A stretch of DNA of 64,000 nt from an uncultured Clostridia bacterium. Lineage in GTDB: Bacteria > Bacillota > Clostridia > Lachnospirales > Lachnospiraceae. How positions within the stretch are numbered: the stretch's first letter is position 1; the number at the start of each line of letters is the position of its first letter. The stretch lies in NCBI GenBank assembly GCA_947643415.1, contig CANRWA010000004.1:43322-107321 (forward strand), read 5' to 3'. Shown piece after piece: positions 17,101 to 25,549 of this stretch. The notes beneath the pieces are model-generated. The model saw only the letters and a list, made by a program, of their open reading frames with translations. It ran no database searches and was not told the origin of the DNA. A program made the position numbers and the translations under genes.

Positions 17101-18546
17101 TTTTACAGTTTGGGGGGTAGTTCTATTTCTGCTATACAGATATCATCCAAATTACGAGAAAATAAGCTTTTATTGTCAGTGAAGTCAATTTTAGAAAATC
17201 CAGTTTTCAGGGATATGGAGACTTGCATAGAAAGACAGGAAGATACATTATTCGATCAGGGTCTATGTTCTGGGGAAATCGAACCAACACCAATAGTAAA
17301 ATGGTTTTTTGCGCAACCTTTCAAAAATTTAAATACTTACTATCAAGAGTTGCAGTTAATGTTAACCCGGCCGATTGATATCGTTACATTAGAAAAAGCT
17401 TTGACAGCTATTGTTAGATATCATGATATACTCAGAGTTAACGTAAGGGAGGATAGGCGATTATTTTATAATAATGAACATCTAAAAAGACAGGTTAAAA
17501 TAGAAGAAATAGGATGTGAAGAACGGACAAGAGAAGCTTTTGAACATATTATTGAGAAAAGTAAACAGAAGTTATTAAGTGAAATGAACATAACTTCAGG
17601 ACTTTTGGTGCGTTCCTGCTTAGTGAGTATGGGAGAAGTAAAGGTATGGTGTATATTAATACATCATTTAGTTGTGGATGGAATCTCATTAAGAGTGCTG
17701 CTTGATGATATTACAACAAGCTTGCGGTGTTTATTGCAAGGGCAGGATGTTAAATTACCAATGAAAACATTATCCTACAAAGCATATGCAGAGGATTTTA
17801 AGAAGGGAGATGATAGGAATTGTTCAAAACGTGTTCCTGCTATCCAGAACGCAGTACGTGAAGAACAACAAAATGCAATTTTGGAGTTGGATCAAGAAAC
17901 TACACAGATTCTTCTTCAAGATGCAAATCGACGATATTCTACAAAACCTGTGGAACTGTTGCTGGCAGGATTATTATATACATTATATGAAAATGTACAG
18001 AATCAATGGGAACTTCAATTAGAAGGTCATGGACGTGATAATGATAAGTATAATATTTCCAGAACAGTAGGATGGTTTACTTATCTGGCGTCAAAGAACA
18101 TTAATCATATTCCTGATAATATGGAGGAACTTATTATATATGCCAAAGAAACCTACCGAAGTATGATAAATACTGCTAATGAACATAGTTCAGAGATGTT
18201 TAATAGATCCAGAGGGGAGAGATCCATCCGATTTAATTATATGGGAGATTTTAGGACAAAGTATGATTTTTTTATAGTCGAACCAGTCTTTTCGTTACAG
18301 AATGAATTGCTTGAAACAATGGAACTAGATATGGTAGTTGTGAACCGAAAAATTATGATGTGCTTACGTATGCGCAATAGCATACTTTGTGGTGTTAAGG
18401 AAGCAGATGATTTTCTTGCAAAATACAAGCAAAATATTGAGAATATAGTAGGATTTTGTTGTCAGACAGGTGAGAGACATTTTTCACCATCTGATTTTGG
18501 ACTTGCGCATATTTCTCAGATAGAACTAGATCATCTTTTTGTATAA
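14173..18546 (+). CDS. NRPS, C-A(Asn)-T-E, predicted N-acyl-D-Asn loading module
   Basis: 1,457 residues. Condensation domain about 1-430 (HHIIADGWS near 135); adenylation about 450-930 (YTSGSTGQPKGVQ near 596, NEYGPTEATVG near 735); carrier domain with LGGSS near 980; epimerase about 1030-1450 (HHLVVDGIS near 1165, EGHGR near 1284 with SRTVGWFT, NYMGDF near 1354). Aligned by eye to GrsA, the specificity residues read D-L-T-K-I-G-E-V-G, the code known for Asn. The leading C domain with nothing before it suggests acylation of Asn by a fatty acyl donor, and the E domain gives D-Asn. This is the prodrug cap logic of colibactin, zwittermicin and xenocoumacin. The matching peptidase is at 21466-24591. 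Confidence 0.9.
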   Translation: MSYKFFSLSQPQQRIFLTQNIYPFSSLYNIGGSVLINGYVDTSILQQAIKMFIHENDSFQIRLVYKGHIPMQFFCMEESNVDFLDFSRINGEAEKHYRKWEARQARTPFEMMNEPLYQFAVIKISDHLYGYFVKLHHIIADGWSIQLLTKRIHENYMELKYGTIVDKESNCQYKNYLVDEQKYLASASYDKDKQYWLNLLKNVDCNSNNMDCFIDGIRTTFFLTGDVVVLVRSLCKAYNISLNIFFISIYSLYTYKKRGLKKFIIGIPVLGRKGKMQHSIFGMMVNTVPLLIQIEPSQSFIELARNINKSFYDCYKHQRYPYNHMVRGKGWQVQSLYNECMNYYGTKLDQTFDGFPVTNTEFYNGQQSYMFQMIVREWQGEEKVQLDIDAANSVYSQLQINDLISEFIELVNCFAADPTKCVNMLGRSIEEELSSKVKKGYNDTKRKLETEITIVDLFERAVKRYADCVAVECEGETFTYAQFHEKILKFCALLAERGIKSGSIIGVIATHSVDMLTAIWGILAYGCVILPIDPKTPVTRQRYLLENVSAKILFSNIPDLDIPGFGGAIYAIQDIEMARLGEINRRSNPERLAYIMYTSGSTGQPKGVQVSHKNLLNYICWAKKQYVVGNNNQEAEVFPLFTSISFDLTVTTLFTPLISGSKIIIYPEYDNECSLFRILNENRCTVVKLTPSHLSLIRDRIGLNSSIRRFIVGGEALQTSLAGNIYRNWGGKIEIINEYGPTEATVGCMSHRFDFHKDVFDSVPIGKPIWNTKIYILDKDMQEVPIGKTGEIYIAGDCVTQGYVNCPELTDKRFIFHDMEEGREQLYRTGDRAKFLDHDTMLYCGRLDSQVKIQGHRIELQEIESEILKNSAVDEVHVMALDNFSGVKQLCGYYTSVKGLRQEELRLFLQENVQQYMIPTWLIHMNNFPLSNNGKLDSDLLPKPQSGISSKDYDHSPLLDISAKILGVDGIVLDDDFYSLGGSSISAIQISSKLRENKLLLSVKSILENPVFRDMETCIERQEDTLFDQGLCSGEIEPTPIVKWFFAQPFKNLNTYYQELQLMLTRPIDIVTLEKALTAIVRYHDILRVNVREDRRLFYNNEHLKRQVKIEEIGCEERTREAFEHIIEKSKQKLLSEMNITSGLLVRSCLVSMGEVKVWCILIHHLVVDGISLRVLLDDITTSLRCLLQGQDVKLPMKTLSYKAYAEDFKKGDDRNCSKRVPAIQNAVREEQQNAILELDQETTQILLQDANRRYSTKPVELLLAGLLYTLYENVQNQWELQLEGHGRDNDKYNISRTVGWFTYLASKNINHIPDNMEELIIYAKETYRSMINTANEHSSEMFNRSRGERSIRFNYMGDFRTKYDFFIVEPVFSLQNELLETMELDMVVVNRKIMMCLRMRNSILCGVKEADDFLAKYKQNIENIVGFCCQTGERHFSPSDFGLAHISQIELDHLFV

Positions 18547-18618
18547 GATTAAATTTAACAGGCTGCAATTTAATCGGACATGTCCAAAATTATTAGATAC
18601 TTTTTTGGAGGGATTTGT

Positions 18619-19461
18619 ATGGATATAATTGGTGTTGTTGGAGCCGGTACCATGGGGAAAGGAATAGCATTAGCTTTACTGCTTTCGGGACATGGTGTAA
18701 CGGTAATAGAGAACAACAAGCTAAAAAGGATGAAATTTATTCAGGAGATAGAGAAAGAATATAGAATTTTAAGTATGATGAATGCTGACAAATATTTAGA
18801 GTGGGATCAAATTGAGAATAAAATACAGATATCGGAAGACTTGGAACTTTTAAGGAATTCTTCAATTATTATAGAATGCATCAATGAAGATATCAATAGA
18901 AAAAAGGAACTTTTTGAGAGGTTAGATCAAATTGCTGATAAACAGTGTATCTTTTATTCGAATACATCATGCATTAGTATTACGATGCTGGCTTCGTATA
19001 CACAGCGTCCGGAAAAGGTAATTGGAACACACTTTATGAATCCAGTTAATCAAATCCATAGTGTGGAAGTTATAAAAGGCATTCATACATCAGCAGAGAC
19101 AATAGAAAGAACTCAGCATCTATTAGAAGTAATGGGGAAACAGGCAATCATTATTAATGACATGGCAGGTTTTGTTTCTAATCGAATATCACATCTCATG
19201 ATGAATGAGGCAGCTTTTATTTTACAGGATAGAATTGCGGATGCAGCAACTATAGATGAAATATTTAAAAAGTGTTATGGGCATAAGATGGGGCCTTTAG
19301 AAACGGCTGATTTGATTGGAATAGATACAGTAGTAGATTCGCTTAACGTATTATATGAATTTTATCAGGACTTCAAGTATAGGTGCTGTCCGCTTTTAAA
19401 ACAAATGGTCGCATCAGGATATTGTGGGAAGAAGACAGGAAAAGGTTTTTATATATATTAA
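18619..19461 (+). CDS. 3-hydroxyacyl-CoA dehydrogenase family enzyme (ZmaG/ClbD-like role)
   Basis: 280 residues from the ATG at 18619, preceded by TTGGAGGG; the frame open from 18580 lacks such a site. NAD-binding GVVGAGTMGKGIA at the N-terminus, then ECINED, the catalytic GTHFMNPV near 137, and NRISHLMMNEA in the C-terminal helical domain. In zwittermicin and colibactin pathways such enzymes oxidise a glyceryl- or seryl-ACP hydroxyl to the aldehyde for a hydroxymalonyl or aminomalonyl extender. Here, with FkbH, the glyceryl route is favoured. Confidence 0.88.
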   Translation: MDIIGVVGAGTMGKGIALALLLSGHGVTVIENNKLKRMKFIQEIEKEYRILSMMNADKYLEWDQIENKIQISEDLELLRNSSIIIECINEDINRKKELFERLDQIADKQCIFYSNTSCISITMLASYTQRPEKVIGTHFMNPVNQIHSVEVIKGIHTSAETIERTQHLLEVMGKQAIIINDMAGFVSNRISHLMMNEAAFILQDRIADAATIDEIFKKCYGHKMGPLETADLIGIDTVVDSLNVLYEFYQDFKYRCCPLLKQMVASGYCGKKTGKGFYIY

Positions 19462-19535
19462 GAACAAAAAAACAAACATGATTAAAAAATTTTGTAATTG
19501 TACTATACGAAATAAATACATTGAATGGGGAAAAA

Positions 19536-20459
19536 ATGAGACAGAGATTATATGTTCACTTATATGTGACAACAAAATGTAATTTAGCATGTAAGCATTG
19601 TTATTCAGCTTATTCAGAAAAAAGCACAAAAGAATTATCTGTTGAGCAAATTGTTTTTTTGATTCGTTGGTTAGAAAGAAAGTATGATGCATTTTTTGAT
19701 GTTGAGGGTGGAGAAATTTTTCTTCGGCAAGATATTAATAGAATTCTATCTATGCTGACAGAATCAGAACGTCAGAAAATCACAATAACTACAAATGGAA
19801 CTATATTACCTAAAGTAGATCCACTTTATTTGAGGCAACTGGACGAATTCCGTGTATCAGTTGAGGGTCATACCACAGAGCTTCAAGAAAACATTCGTGG
19901 TGTTGCGCTTATGCCAATAATGAAGAATTGTGAAGAATGGTTAAAGCAAAATATTCCTGTTGAAATTCGCATGACAATTCATAAAAAGAATTACCAATAT
20001 CTTCAGGAAGCCTGTCAATATTTTATTCGACTTGGCTTTCAACGTTTTAGTTTTTATGAGTTTCAGGCTGTTGGCAGGGGGAAGGATTTTGCGGAAGAAT
20101 ATATCTTAGATGCAGGAGCCTTTGAAGTAGTGTTAAAGCAACTTTCCAGTCTTGCCCAAACGAGACCTGTGGTTGACTGGATTAAGCTTAATATTACAAA
20201 TCAGCGTAGAGATTTACTAGAGAAAAATCAAAACCAGTTGGAAAACACCAAATTTGAGATATTGGATGTATGCGATATACCAACACTTACGATAAGCAGT
20301 GCTGGAAAGCTTGGAACATGTCCTTGGAATGTGTCAGATCAGACTATAGATATAACTAATCTTAAAGAATTTGAAGATAAAGTTGATGAGATAGTTGACT
20401 TACAAGGCGGCAGACATGCTTGTGATCATTGTAGTTCGTTTAGGATACTTTATAAATGA
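19536..20459 (+). CDS. Radical SAM protein 1 (SPASM/twitch-like)
   Basis: 307 residues from the ATG at 19536. The SAM-binding cluster motif CNLACKHC lies near residue 16, the GGE motif (EGGEIFL) near 60. The C-terminus has further Cys in TCPWN and CDHCSSF, suggesting an auxiliary Fe-S cluster. The substrate is unknown; it may modify a carrier-bound amino acid or the finished peptide. It sits between the hydroxyacyl dehydrogenase and the cysteine-synthase-like gene. Confidence 0.82.
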   Translation: MRQRLYVHLYVTTKCNLACKHCYSAYSEKSTKELSVEQIVFLIRWLERKYDAFFDVEGGEIFLRQDINRILSMLTESERQKITITTNGTILPKVDPLYLRQLDEFRVSVEGHTTELQENIRGVALMPIMKNCEEWLKQNIPVEIRMTIHKKNYQYLQEACQYFIRLGFQRFSFYEFQAVGRGKDFAEEYILDAGAFEVVLKQLSSLAQTRPVVDWIKLNITNQRRDLLEKNQNQLENTKFEILDVCDIPTLTISSAGKLGTCPWNVSDQTIDITNLKEFEDKVDEIVDLQGGRHACDHCSSFRILYK

Positions 20460-20477
20460 AAGAGAGGGGGGATCTCT

Positions 20478-21485
20478 TTGGCATTAAAATTTGACAACAA
20501 ATTTCATTTTGTTAAAACGCCAGTTTTACAATGTAGAAAATTTGCGAAAAACAATAATGTATTTGTAAAATTAGAAGGCAAAAATATAAATAATAGTGTT
20601 AAATGCCGTTCAGCATATTTTATGATACAGGATTTAGTTACTAATTATTCTGTGTCAAATATCGTTGAGTCTTCAAGTGGCAATTTAGGATTAAGTCTTG
20701 GTTATTTTGCAAAAGAAGCAAATCTTAATTTTTTGTGTCTAGTAGATCCTACGGTACCAGAAAGTAAAATTCAAAAATTAAGGGATTATGGTATAAATTA
20801 CTATTCGGTTCCGCTATCTGGCAAAGCGGATTATCGAACGGCAAGGATTGATTATGCAAAAGAATTGGACAAGAGAAAAGAATGGAAATGGACGAATCAA
20901 TATAGTAATCCGGCAAATGCCAAAGGACACTATTTAACAACGGCACCAGAATTATATGAACAGATGGATAAACGTATTGATATCTTTGTTTGCTCTGTAG
21001 GGTCTGGGGGGACCATATCCGGTGTAGGAAAATATTTAAAAGAGCACAATGAAAACATAATAATTGTGGCGGTTGAGCCAAAGGGGTCAACTATATTTGG
21101 TGGTACTGATGCTTCTTACCTGACTGTTGGAGCTGGTCTAGTCGGACCATCTGGATTAATTAAACATAATTGGGACTTGATCGATTATGCAGTCAAGGTT
21201 AATGATGATGATGCTATCAGTATTTCGATTGAGTTTGAAATAATGGAAAAAGAATCGGTCGGAATAACATCAGGAAGTGTATTATATGTTGCTCGTTATC
21301 TTTCGGAACTATTTCCGAATCAGCGCATTGCATGTATATCGCCAGATGGTGGGGAGAATTATCGGCATATATATGATGATCATGTCGAAAAGGAGAGAGA
21401 AGCGTTGGATATATTTTCATTGCGAAAGAATGGTAACATAAAGATTAGTAATAATGGGAGGATGCATGAGAAAATCAATAATTAG
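20478..21485 (+). CDS. PLP-dependent cysteine synthase-like enzyme (possible diaminopropionate pathway)
   Basis: 335 residues from a TTG with GAGAGGGGGG upstream. Fold type II PLP family: the PLP Lys is in NSVKCR near 41, the substrate loop in SSSGNLGLSLG near 68, the phosphate-binding GSGGTISGVG near 178 and a C-terminal GITSGS motif near 262. CysK and SbnA/ZmaU-type enzymes share this architecture. In zwittermicin and siderophore clusters a CysK-like enzyme makes a precursor of 2,3-diaminopropionate, but the usual ornithine-cyclodeaminase-like partner is not present here. Plain cysteine supply is an alternative. Confidence 0.75.
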   Translation: MALKFDNKFHFVKTPVLQCRKFAKNNNVFVKLEGKNINNSVKCRSAYFMIQDLVTNYSVSNIVESSSGNLGLSLGYFAKEANLNFLCLVDPTVPESKIQKLRDYGINYYSVPLSGKADYRTARIDYAKELDKRKEWKWTNQYSNPANAKGHYLTTAPELYEQMDKRIDIFVCSVGSGGTISGVGKYLKEHNENIIIVAVEPKGSTIFGGTDASYLTVGAGLVGPSGLIKHNWDLIDYAVKVNDDDAISISIEFEIMEKESVGITSGSVLYVARYLSELFPNQRIACISPDGGENYRHIYDDHVEKEREALDIFSLRKNGNIKISNNGRMHEKINN

Positions 21486-24400
21486 GATAATATCATTTTT
21501 ATTAATTATATTGATTGTAATTTTGTCTCCAATAACTTATATTGATGCAAAGCAATCGGCAGATCTTTATCAATTGGAAGATTTAAATGAGAATAAAGTT
21601 ACTAAATTAGTTGAAAATGTAATGGAGAAATCTGATGTCCCAGGAATATCAATTACAATTATCAGTGGTGATGAAACGAAGTTTTTAAATTATGGATATG
21701 CTGATAAGGAATCCCAAATAGCCGTAACGGACGAAACGTTGTTTGAATTGGGTTCGATGAGTAAGGCGTACACTGCTTTAGCAATATTTTTGCTTGTAGA
21801 GGAAGGAAAGTTATCCTTAGATGATAACGTATCAGATTATCTACCATGGTTTACCGCTCATTATAAAGGAAAATATAAAAGAAAGCGTATAGATGAAGAT
21901 GTAGATATTAAACTGCGTGACTTAGTATATCATACAAGTGGTATGCCATTTGAAAGCCTAGGCTACATTCCAGAGGGAAATGGGGACAATATGCTGGAAC
22001 AGACTGTTCGCAATATAAATGGGATCTCGTTGGATTTTTATCCTAATGAGAAATTTCAATATGCTACAGTGAATTATGACATTTTAGGTCTTATAATCCA
22101 AGAAATTACGGGACTATCATATGAAGAATATATGTACAAGAATATTCTGGGACCATTGGGTTTAGAACATACCTACTTATTTCAGGATGATGCAAAAGAA
22201 ACTGGTCTTTTGGCCAAAGGCTATAAGATGAAATTTTTTCAGTCACATCCGTATGAAGCTCCCGTTTATCGAGGAAATGCGCCAGCTGGTTATGTAATTT
22301 CAAATGCAAAAGATATGGAACGATGGATTCGTTTTCAAATGGGCAATATAAGGGTGGGAAGCATATTAAATACTGCAATGGAGAAAACGCATGTTGGAGA
22401 CTATACAGTACCATCACAGGACAATCAGTTGTATGCTGGTGGTTGGCATGTAGACTTAAAAGAAGATTTAATAGAGCATGGTGGTGAGAATCCCAATTTT
22501 TCTTCTATGCTGACAATAAATAGGGATAAGCAATTTGCTGTATGCGTACTTTCAAATATGAATTCTAATGCGGCCGGATATATTTGTAGTGAAATAGTTG
22601 CAATGTTTGAAAATACCACTTCTACGAAATATACAGAGCATCAATATCATATGATGGATAAGGTTTTTAGTCTTATATTGATCTTTTCTGGTTTGTTATT
22701 TATTATTTTCATATTTTTGATTGTGCGGGCGCTTATGGAAATTATAAAAGGGGAGAGACGATATACGAAGTTGAATGAGGTAAGAGTTGCAGGGGAACCT
22801 TTGGCGTTTTTCATGACCTTTCTTTTAGGTGTATGTGTATATTATATTCCAAATGTTTTGTTTTACCGTCTTCCCTGGAGAGTGGTTTCGGTTTGGGGAA
22901 GCTCGAATGTTGTATTAGGTTGCATCACAGCCTTTATCATGTTTGTAGTTTTTATGATATATATGCTTTTAACATTTAATTTTAGCAAAGAAAATGAGAA
23001 AAATTATCTATCTCTGGTAGTATTAAGTATTATAAATGGTGCAGCAAGTGCATTAATTATATTCTCAATCAATGAATCATTTAATAGAAATTTACAATAT
23101 ACAAAAGAATTACTATTTTATTTTCTTTGTGCTTTAATATATCTTGTTTATACCAAGAAATTGATGGAGGGTAGACTGATTGTAATTGTAAATGAAATTA
23201 TTTATCAAAAAAGGACAGGATTGATCACAAAAATTAGTGATTCACGATATCAGGCCATTGAAACCATCGGCAATGAGCGAATTTATTCTGCATTAAATAA
23301 TGATATAGAACAGATATCCAGAATTCCTGATATGTTGGTTAGCTTTGCTTCTAACTTATTAACATTGATATTTTGTTTGGCGTTTCTATATTTTAAAAGT
23401 AAAGTAGCATTTGTAGTATCATTTTTCGTAATAGTTTTAAATGGATTGATTGGGTATATAACCGGGAAAAAAGCCTCAAAATATTGGGAAAAGAATAGAA
23501 CAATTCAGGATACATATTTTAAGCAATTAGCTGATTTAGTTTATGGATTTAAGGAACTAAAATTGAATGTTTTGAGAAAAGTTGATTTTTTACTTGATAT
23601 CAAACGATATTCACGTTCCTCCTCGGAATTAAAAAAGACGTCATCAATAAAATTTCTTAATTATGATATTTATAATATGTTAATGTACAATGTTATTTTT
23701 GGTGTAGTTGTTTTTTTCTTTCCCCTGATCATATCAGATATTAATGTAAATGATTTACGAGAAAATTTGTTTCTGGTTTTCTATTTAATAGGTCCGTTTT
23801 TATCAGTTTCTGGTTTTATTGGAGGCATTTTAGAAATGAAAGTTCATTTAAAGCGGGTTGATCAAATAAGGAAAGAATTGGATGATGGTCAGACTGAAGG
23901 ACTAGAGGGAAGGATTGGGTTAGGAATAGAATCATCTGAGCAAATGTGTATTAAATTGAATTCAGTTACTTACCAGTACAAATCACGGAACGAAGGGGAT
24001 GCTGATGTTGAGAATGTCTTTGAACTGGGACCACTGAATTTTGAGTTTCAAAAAGGAAAGGTTGTATTTATAACAGGAGGGAATGGAAGTGGTAAATCCA
24101 CACTTGGCAAATTGATTACGGGATTATACTCCCCCTTGAATGGGAGCATTCAGATTAATGGAAAGGAAGCGTTACCGGAGGAATTGAATGAATTGTTTTC
24201 GGCGGTCTATAGCGATTTCCATTTATTTGATAAATTATACGGTATTGATGTAAAGAGCAGAAAAGATGAAATTGATAAACTAATAGAAATGATGGGGCTG
24301 CAAAATGTCATTTCATATAGTCAAAATGGAGAAATTGAAAGTACTAAACTCTCAACTGGACAAAAGAAGAGGCTTGCATTTGTTGTTAGCTGTCTGGATG

Positions 24401-24591
24401 ATAAGCCAATGGTTTTGTTTGATGAATGGGCGGCTGAGCAAGATCCAGTTTTTCGAAAGTATTTTTATGAAGAGTTAATTCCTATGTTAGCTGCTCTTGG
24501 TAAAGGCGTTGTGGTTATTACACACGATGATCGTTATTTTAATTGTGCAGATGTCTTGTTAAAGCTCGAACGAGGACAAACATTGAGTTAA
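21466..24591 (+). CDS. ClbP-like D-asparaginyl peptidase fused to ABC exporter
   Basis: 1,041 residues from the ATG at 21466 (GGGAGG upstream; 20-bp overlap with the preceding gene). Signal-anchor at about 4-24; serine hydrolase of the beta-lactamase/ClbP type at about 40-390 with SMSK near 98-101, YATVNY near 205 and HGGENPN near 337; three membrane segments as in ClbP; then a SyrD/PvdE-type exporter with further membrane helices (about 520-790) and an ATPase (GGNGSGKST near 873, LSTGQKKR near 965, VLFDEWAAEQDP near 984, ITHDD). ClbP-type peptidases cut N-acyl-D-Asn from prodrugs in the periplasm; fused peptidase-ABC forms are known in related pathways. The Asn-E module at 14173 makes this pairing compelling. 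Confidence 0.88.
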   Translation: MRKSIIRIISFLLIILIVILSPITYIDAKQSADLYQLEDLNENKVTKLVENVMEKSDVPGISITIISGDETKFLNYGYADKESQIAVTDETLFELGSMSKAYTALAIFLLVEEGKLSLDDNVSDYLPWFTAHYKGKYKRKRIDEDVDIKLRDLVYHTSGMPFESLGYIPEGNGDNMLEQTVRNINGISLDFYPNEKFQYATVNYDILGLIIQEITGLSYEEYMYKNILGPLGLEHTYLFQDDAKETGLLAKGYKMKFFQSHPYEAPVYRGNAPAGYVISNAKDMERWIRFQMGNIRVGSILNTAMEKTHVGDYTVPSQDNQLYAGGWHVDLKEDLIEHGGENPNFSSMLTINRDKQFAVCVLSNMNSNAAGYICSEIVAMFENTTSTKYTEHQYHMMDKVFSLILIFSGLLFIIFIFLIVRALMEIIKGERRYTKLNEVRVAGEPLAFFMTFLLGVCVYYIPNVLFYRLPWRVVSVWGSSNVVLGCITAFIMFVVFMIYMLLTFNFSKENEKNYLSLVVLSIINGAASALIIFSINESFNRNLQYTKELLFYFLCALIYLVYTKKLMEGRLIVIVNEIIYQKRTGLITKISDSRYQAIETIGNERIYSALNNDIEQISRIPDMLVSFASNLLTLIFCLAFLYFKSKVAFVVSFFVIVLNGLIGYITGKKASKYWEKNRTIQDTYFKQLADLVYGFKELKLNVLRKVDFLLDIKRYSRSSSELKKTSSIKFLNYDIYNMLMYNVIFGVVVFFFPLIISDINVNDLRENLFLVFYLIGPFLSVSGFIGGILEMKVHLKRVDQIRKELDDGQTEGLEGRIGLGIESSEQMCIKLNSVTYQYKSRNEGDADVENVFELGPLNFEFQKGKVVFITGGNGSGKSTLGKLITGLYSPLNGSIQINGKEALPEELNELFSAVYSDFHLFDKLYGIDVKSRKDEIDKLIEMMGLQNVISYSQNGEIESTKLSTGQKKRLAFVVSCLDDKPMVLFDEWAAEQDPVFRKYFYEELIPMLAALGKGVVVITHDDRYFNCADVLLKLERGQTLS

Positions 24592-24615
24592 AGAAGAGAT
24601 AGGAGTTTGATTGGT

Positions 24616-25548
24616 TTGAATCTTTTTATGTTACCTTATGCAGGTGGATTTTCAAGTTATTACAATAGTTGGAAACCTTTATTTTCAAAGGATATTACAC
24701 CAATTGCAATAGAGCCTAAGGGAAGAGGAACTCGTCATAGGGAAGTGTTTTATGATAATTTTACAGATGCGATCAAAGATTACATTAACCAGATTGAGAC
24801 AAGGAAAACGTCAAAGCAATATGCTATTTATGGTCATAGTATGGGAGCATTTGCAGCATATGAAATTTGTGCGTTTTTACTGAGAAACCATGAAACATTA
24901 CCTATTCATTTATTTTTGTCTGGTCGGTTGCCGCCATCTGTTTTGGTAAAGAAAAAGTCGGAAGAATTTTCTGAAGAGAGTATCATGAAACAGATGGAAA
25001 GACTTGGTGGGACTCCAGAATGGCTTTTACAGGATAAAAAGAGTATTGCTTTTTTTGTCTCAAAATTAAGAGATGATCTTAATTTGTTTTATAATTATGT
25101 ACCAGTTGCCATGCCGACTATTTTACCAATACCAATAACGGTTATGAATGGCAAAGAGGATTGTAATGAACAGATAATGAAAGAGTGGGAAGAATTCAGT
25201 AATGGAGATTTCGCATATTACGAGTTTGATGGTGGTCATTTTTTTATTAATCAGTTTAAGAAGGAGATTGTTCAGATTATTCAACAACGTTTAAAGGAAA
25301 GAAAGGATATGACGGTGAAGAGTAAAATAAAAGATTTTGTTTTAAGATATGTATCTAGTGCAGCATTGAAAGATGATGATAATTTTATTGAGTTAGGTCT
25401 TGTAAATTCGTTGTTTTTTATGCAGCTTGTCATTTTTTTGGAAAAAGAATTTTCAATTACAATTGAAAATGATGAGCTAAAACAAGATAATTTTAGTTCA
25501 ATTAATGCTATTACTATGTTCATAGATCGAAAAGTGTTAGGGGCATAA
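24616..25548 (+). CDS. Type II thioesterase fused to FkbJ-like acyl carrier protein
   Basis: About 310 residues. I prefer the TTG at 24616, since the GGAG at 24602 is too close to the TTG at 24607. The first 220 residues are a GrsT-like thioesterase (LPYAGG at the start, GHSMGAFAAYE near 73, DGGHFF near 205). The last 80 residues are a carrier domain whose site reads LGLVNSLFFMQLVIFLEKEF followed by QDNFSSINAI; this FVNSLF/NFxSI pattern is characteristic of ACPs that carry the FkbH-derived glyceryl/hydroxymalonyl unit. The fusion of editing thioesterase with an extender ACP is unusual. The AT follows one base later. Confidence 0.82.
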   Translation: MNLFMLPYAGGFSSYYNSWKPLFSKDITPIAIEPKGRGTRHREVFYDNFTDAIKDYINQIETRKTSKQYAIYGHSMGAFAAYEICAFLLRNHETLPIHLFLSGRLPPSVLVKKKSEEFSEESIMKQMERLGGTPEWLLQDKKSIAFFVSKLRDDLNLFYNYVPVAMPTILPIPITVMNGKEDCNEQIMKEWEEFSNGDFAYYEFDGGHFFINQFKKEIVQIIQQRLKERKDMTVKSKIKDFVLRYVSSAALKDDDNFIELGLVNSLFFMQLVIFLEKEFSITIENDELKQDNFSSINAITMFIDRKVLGA

Positions 25549-25549
25549 A

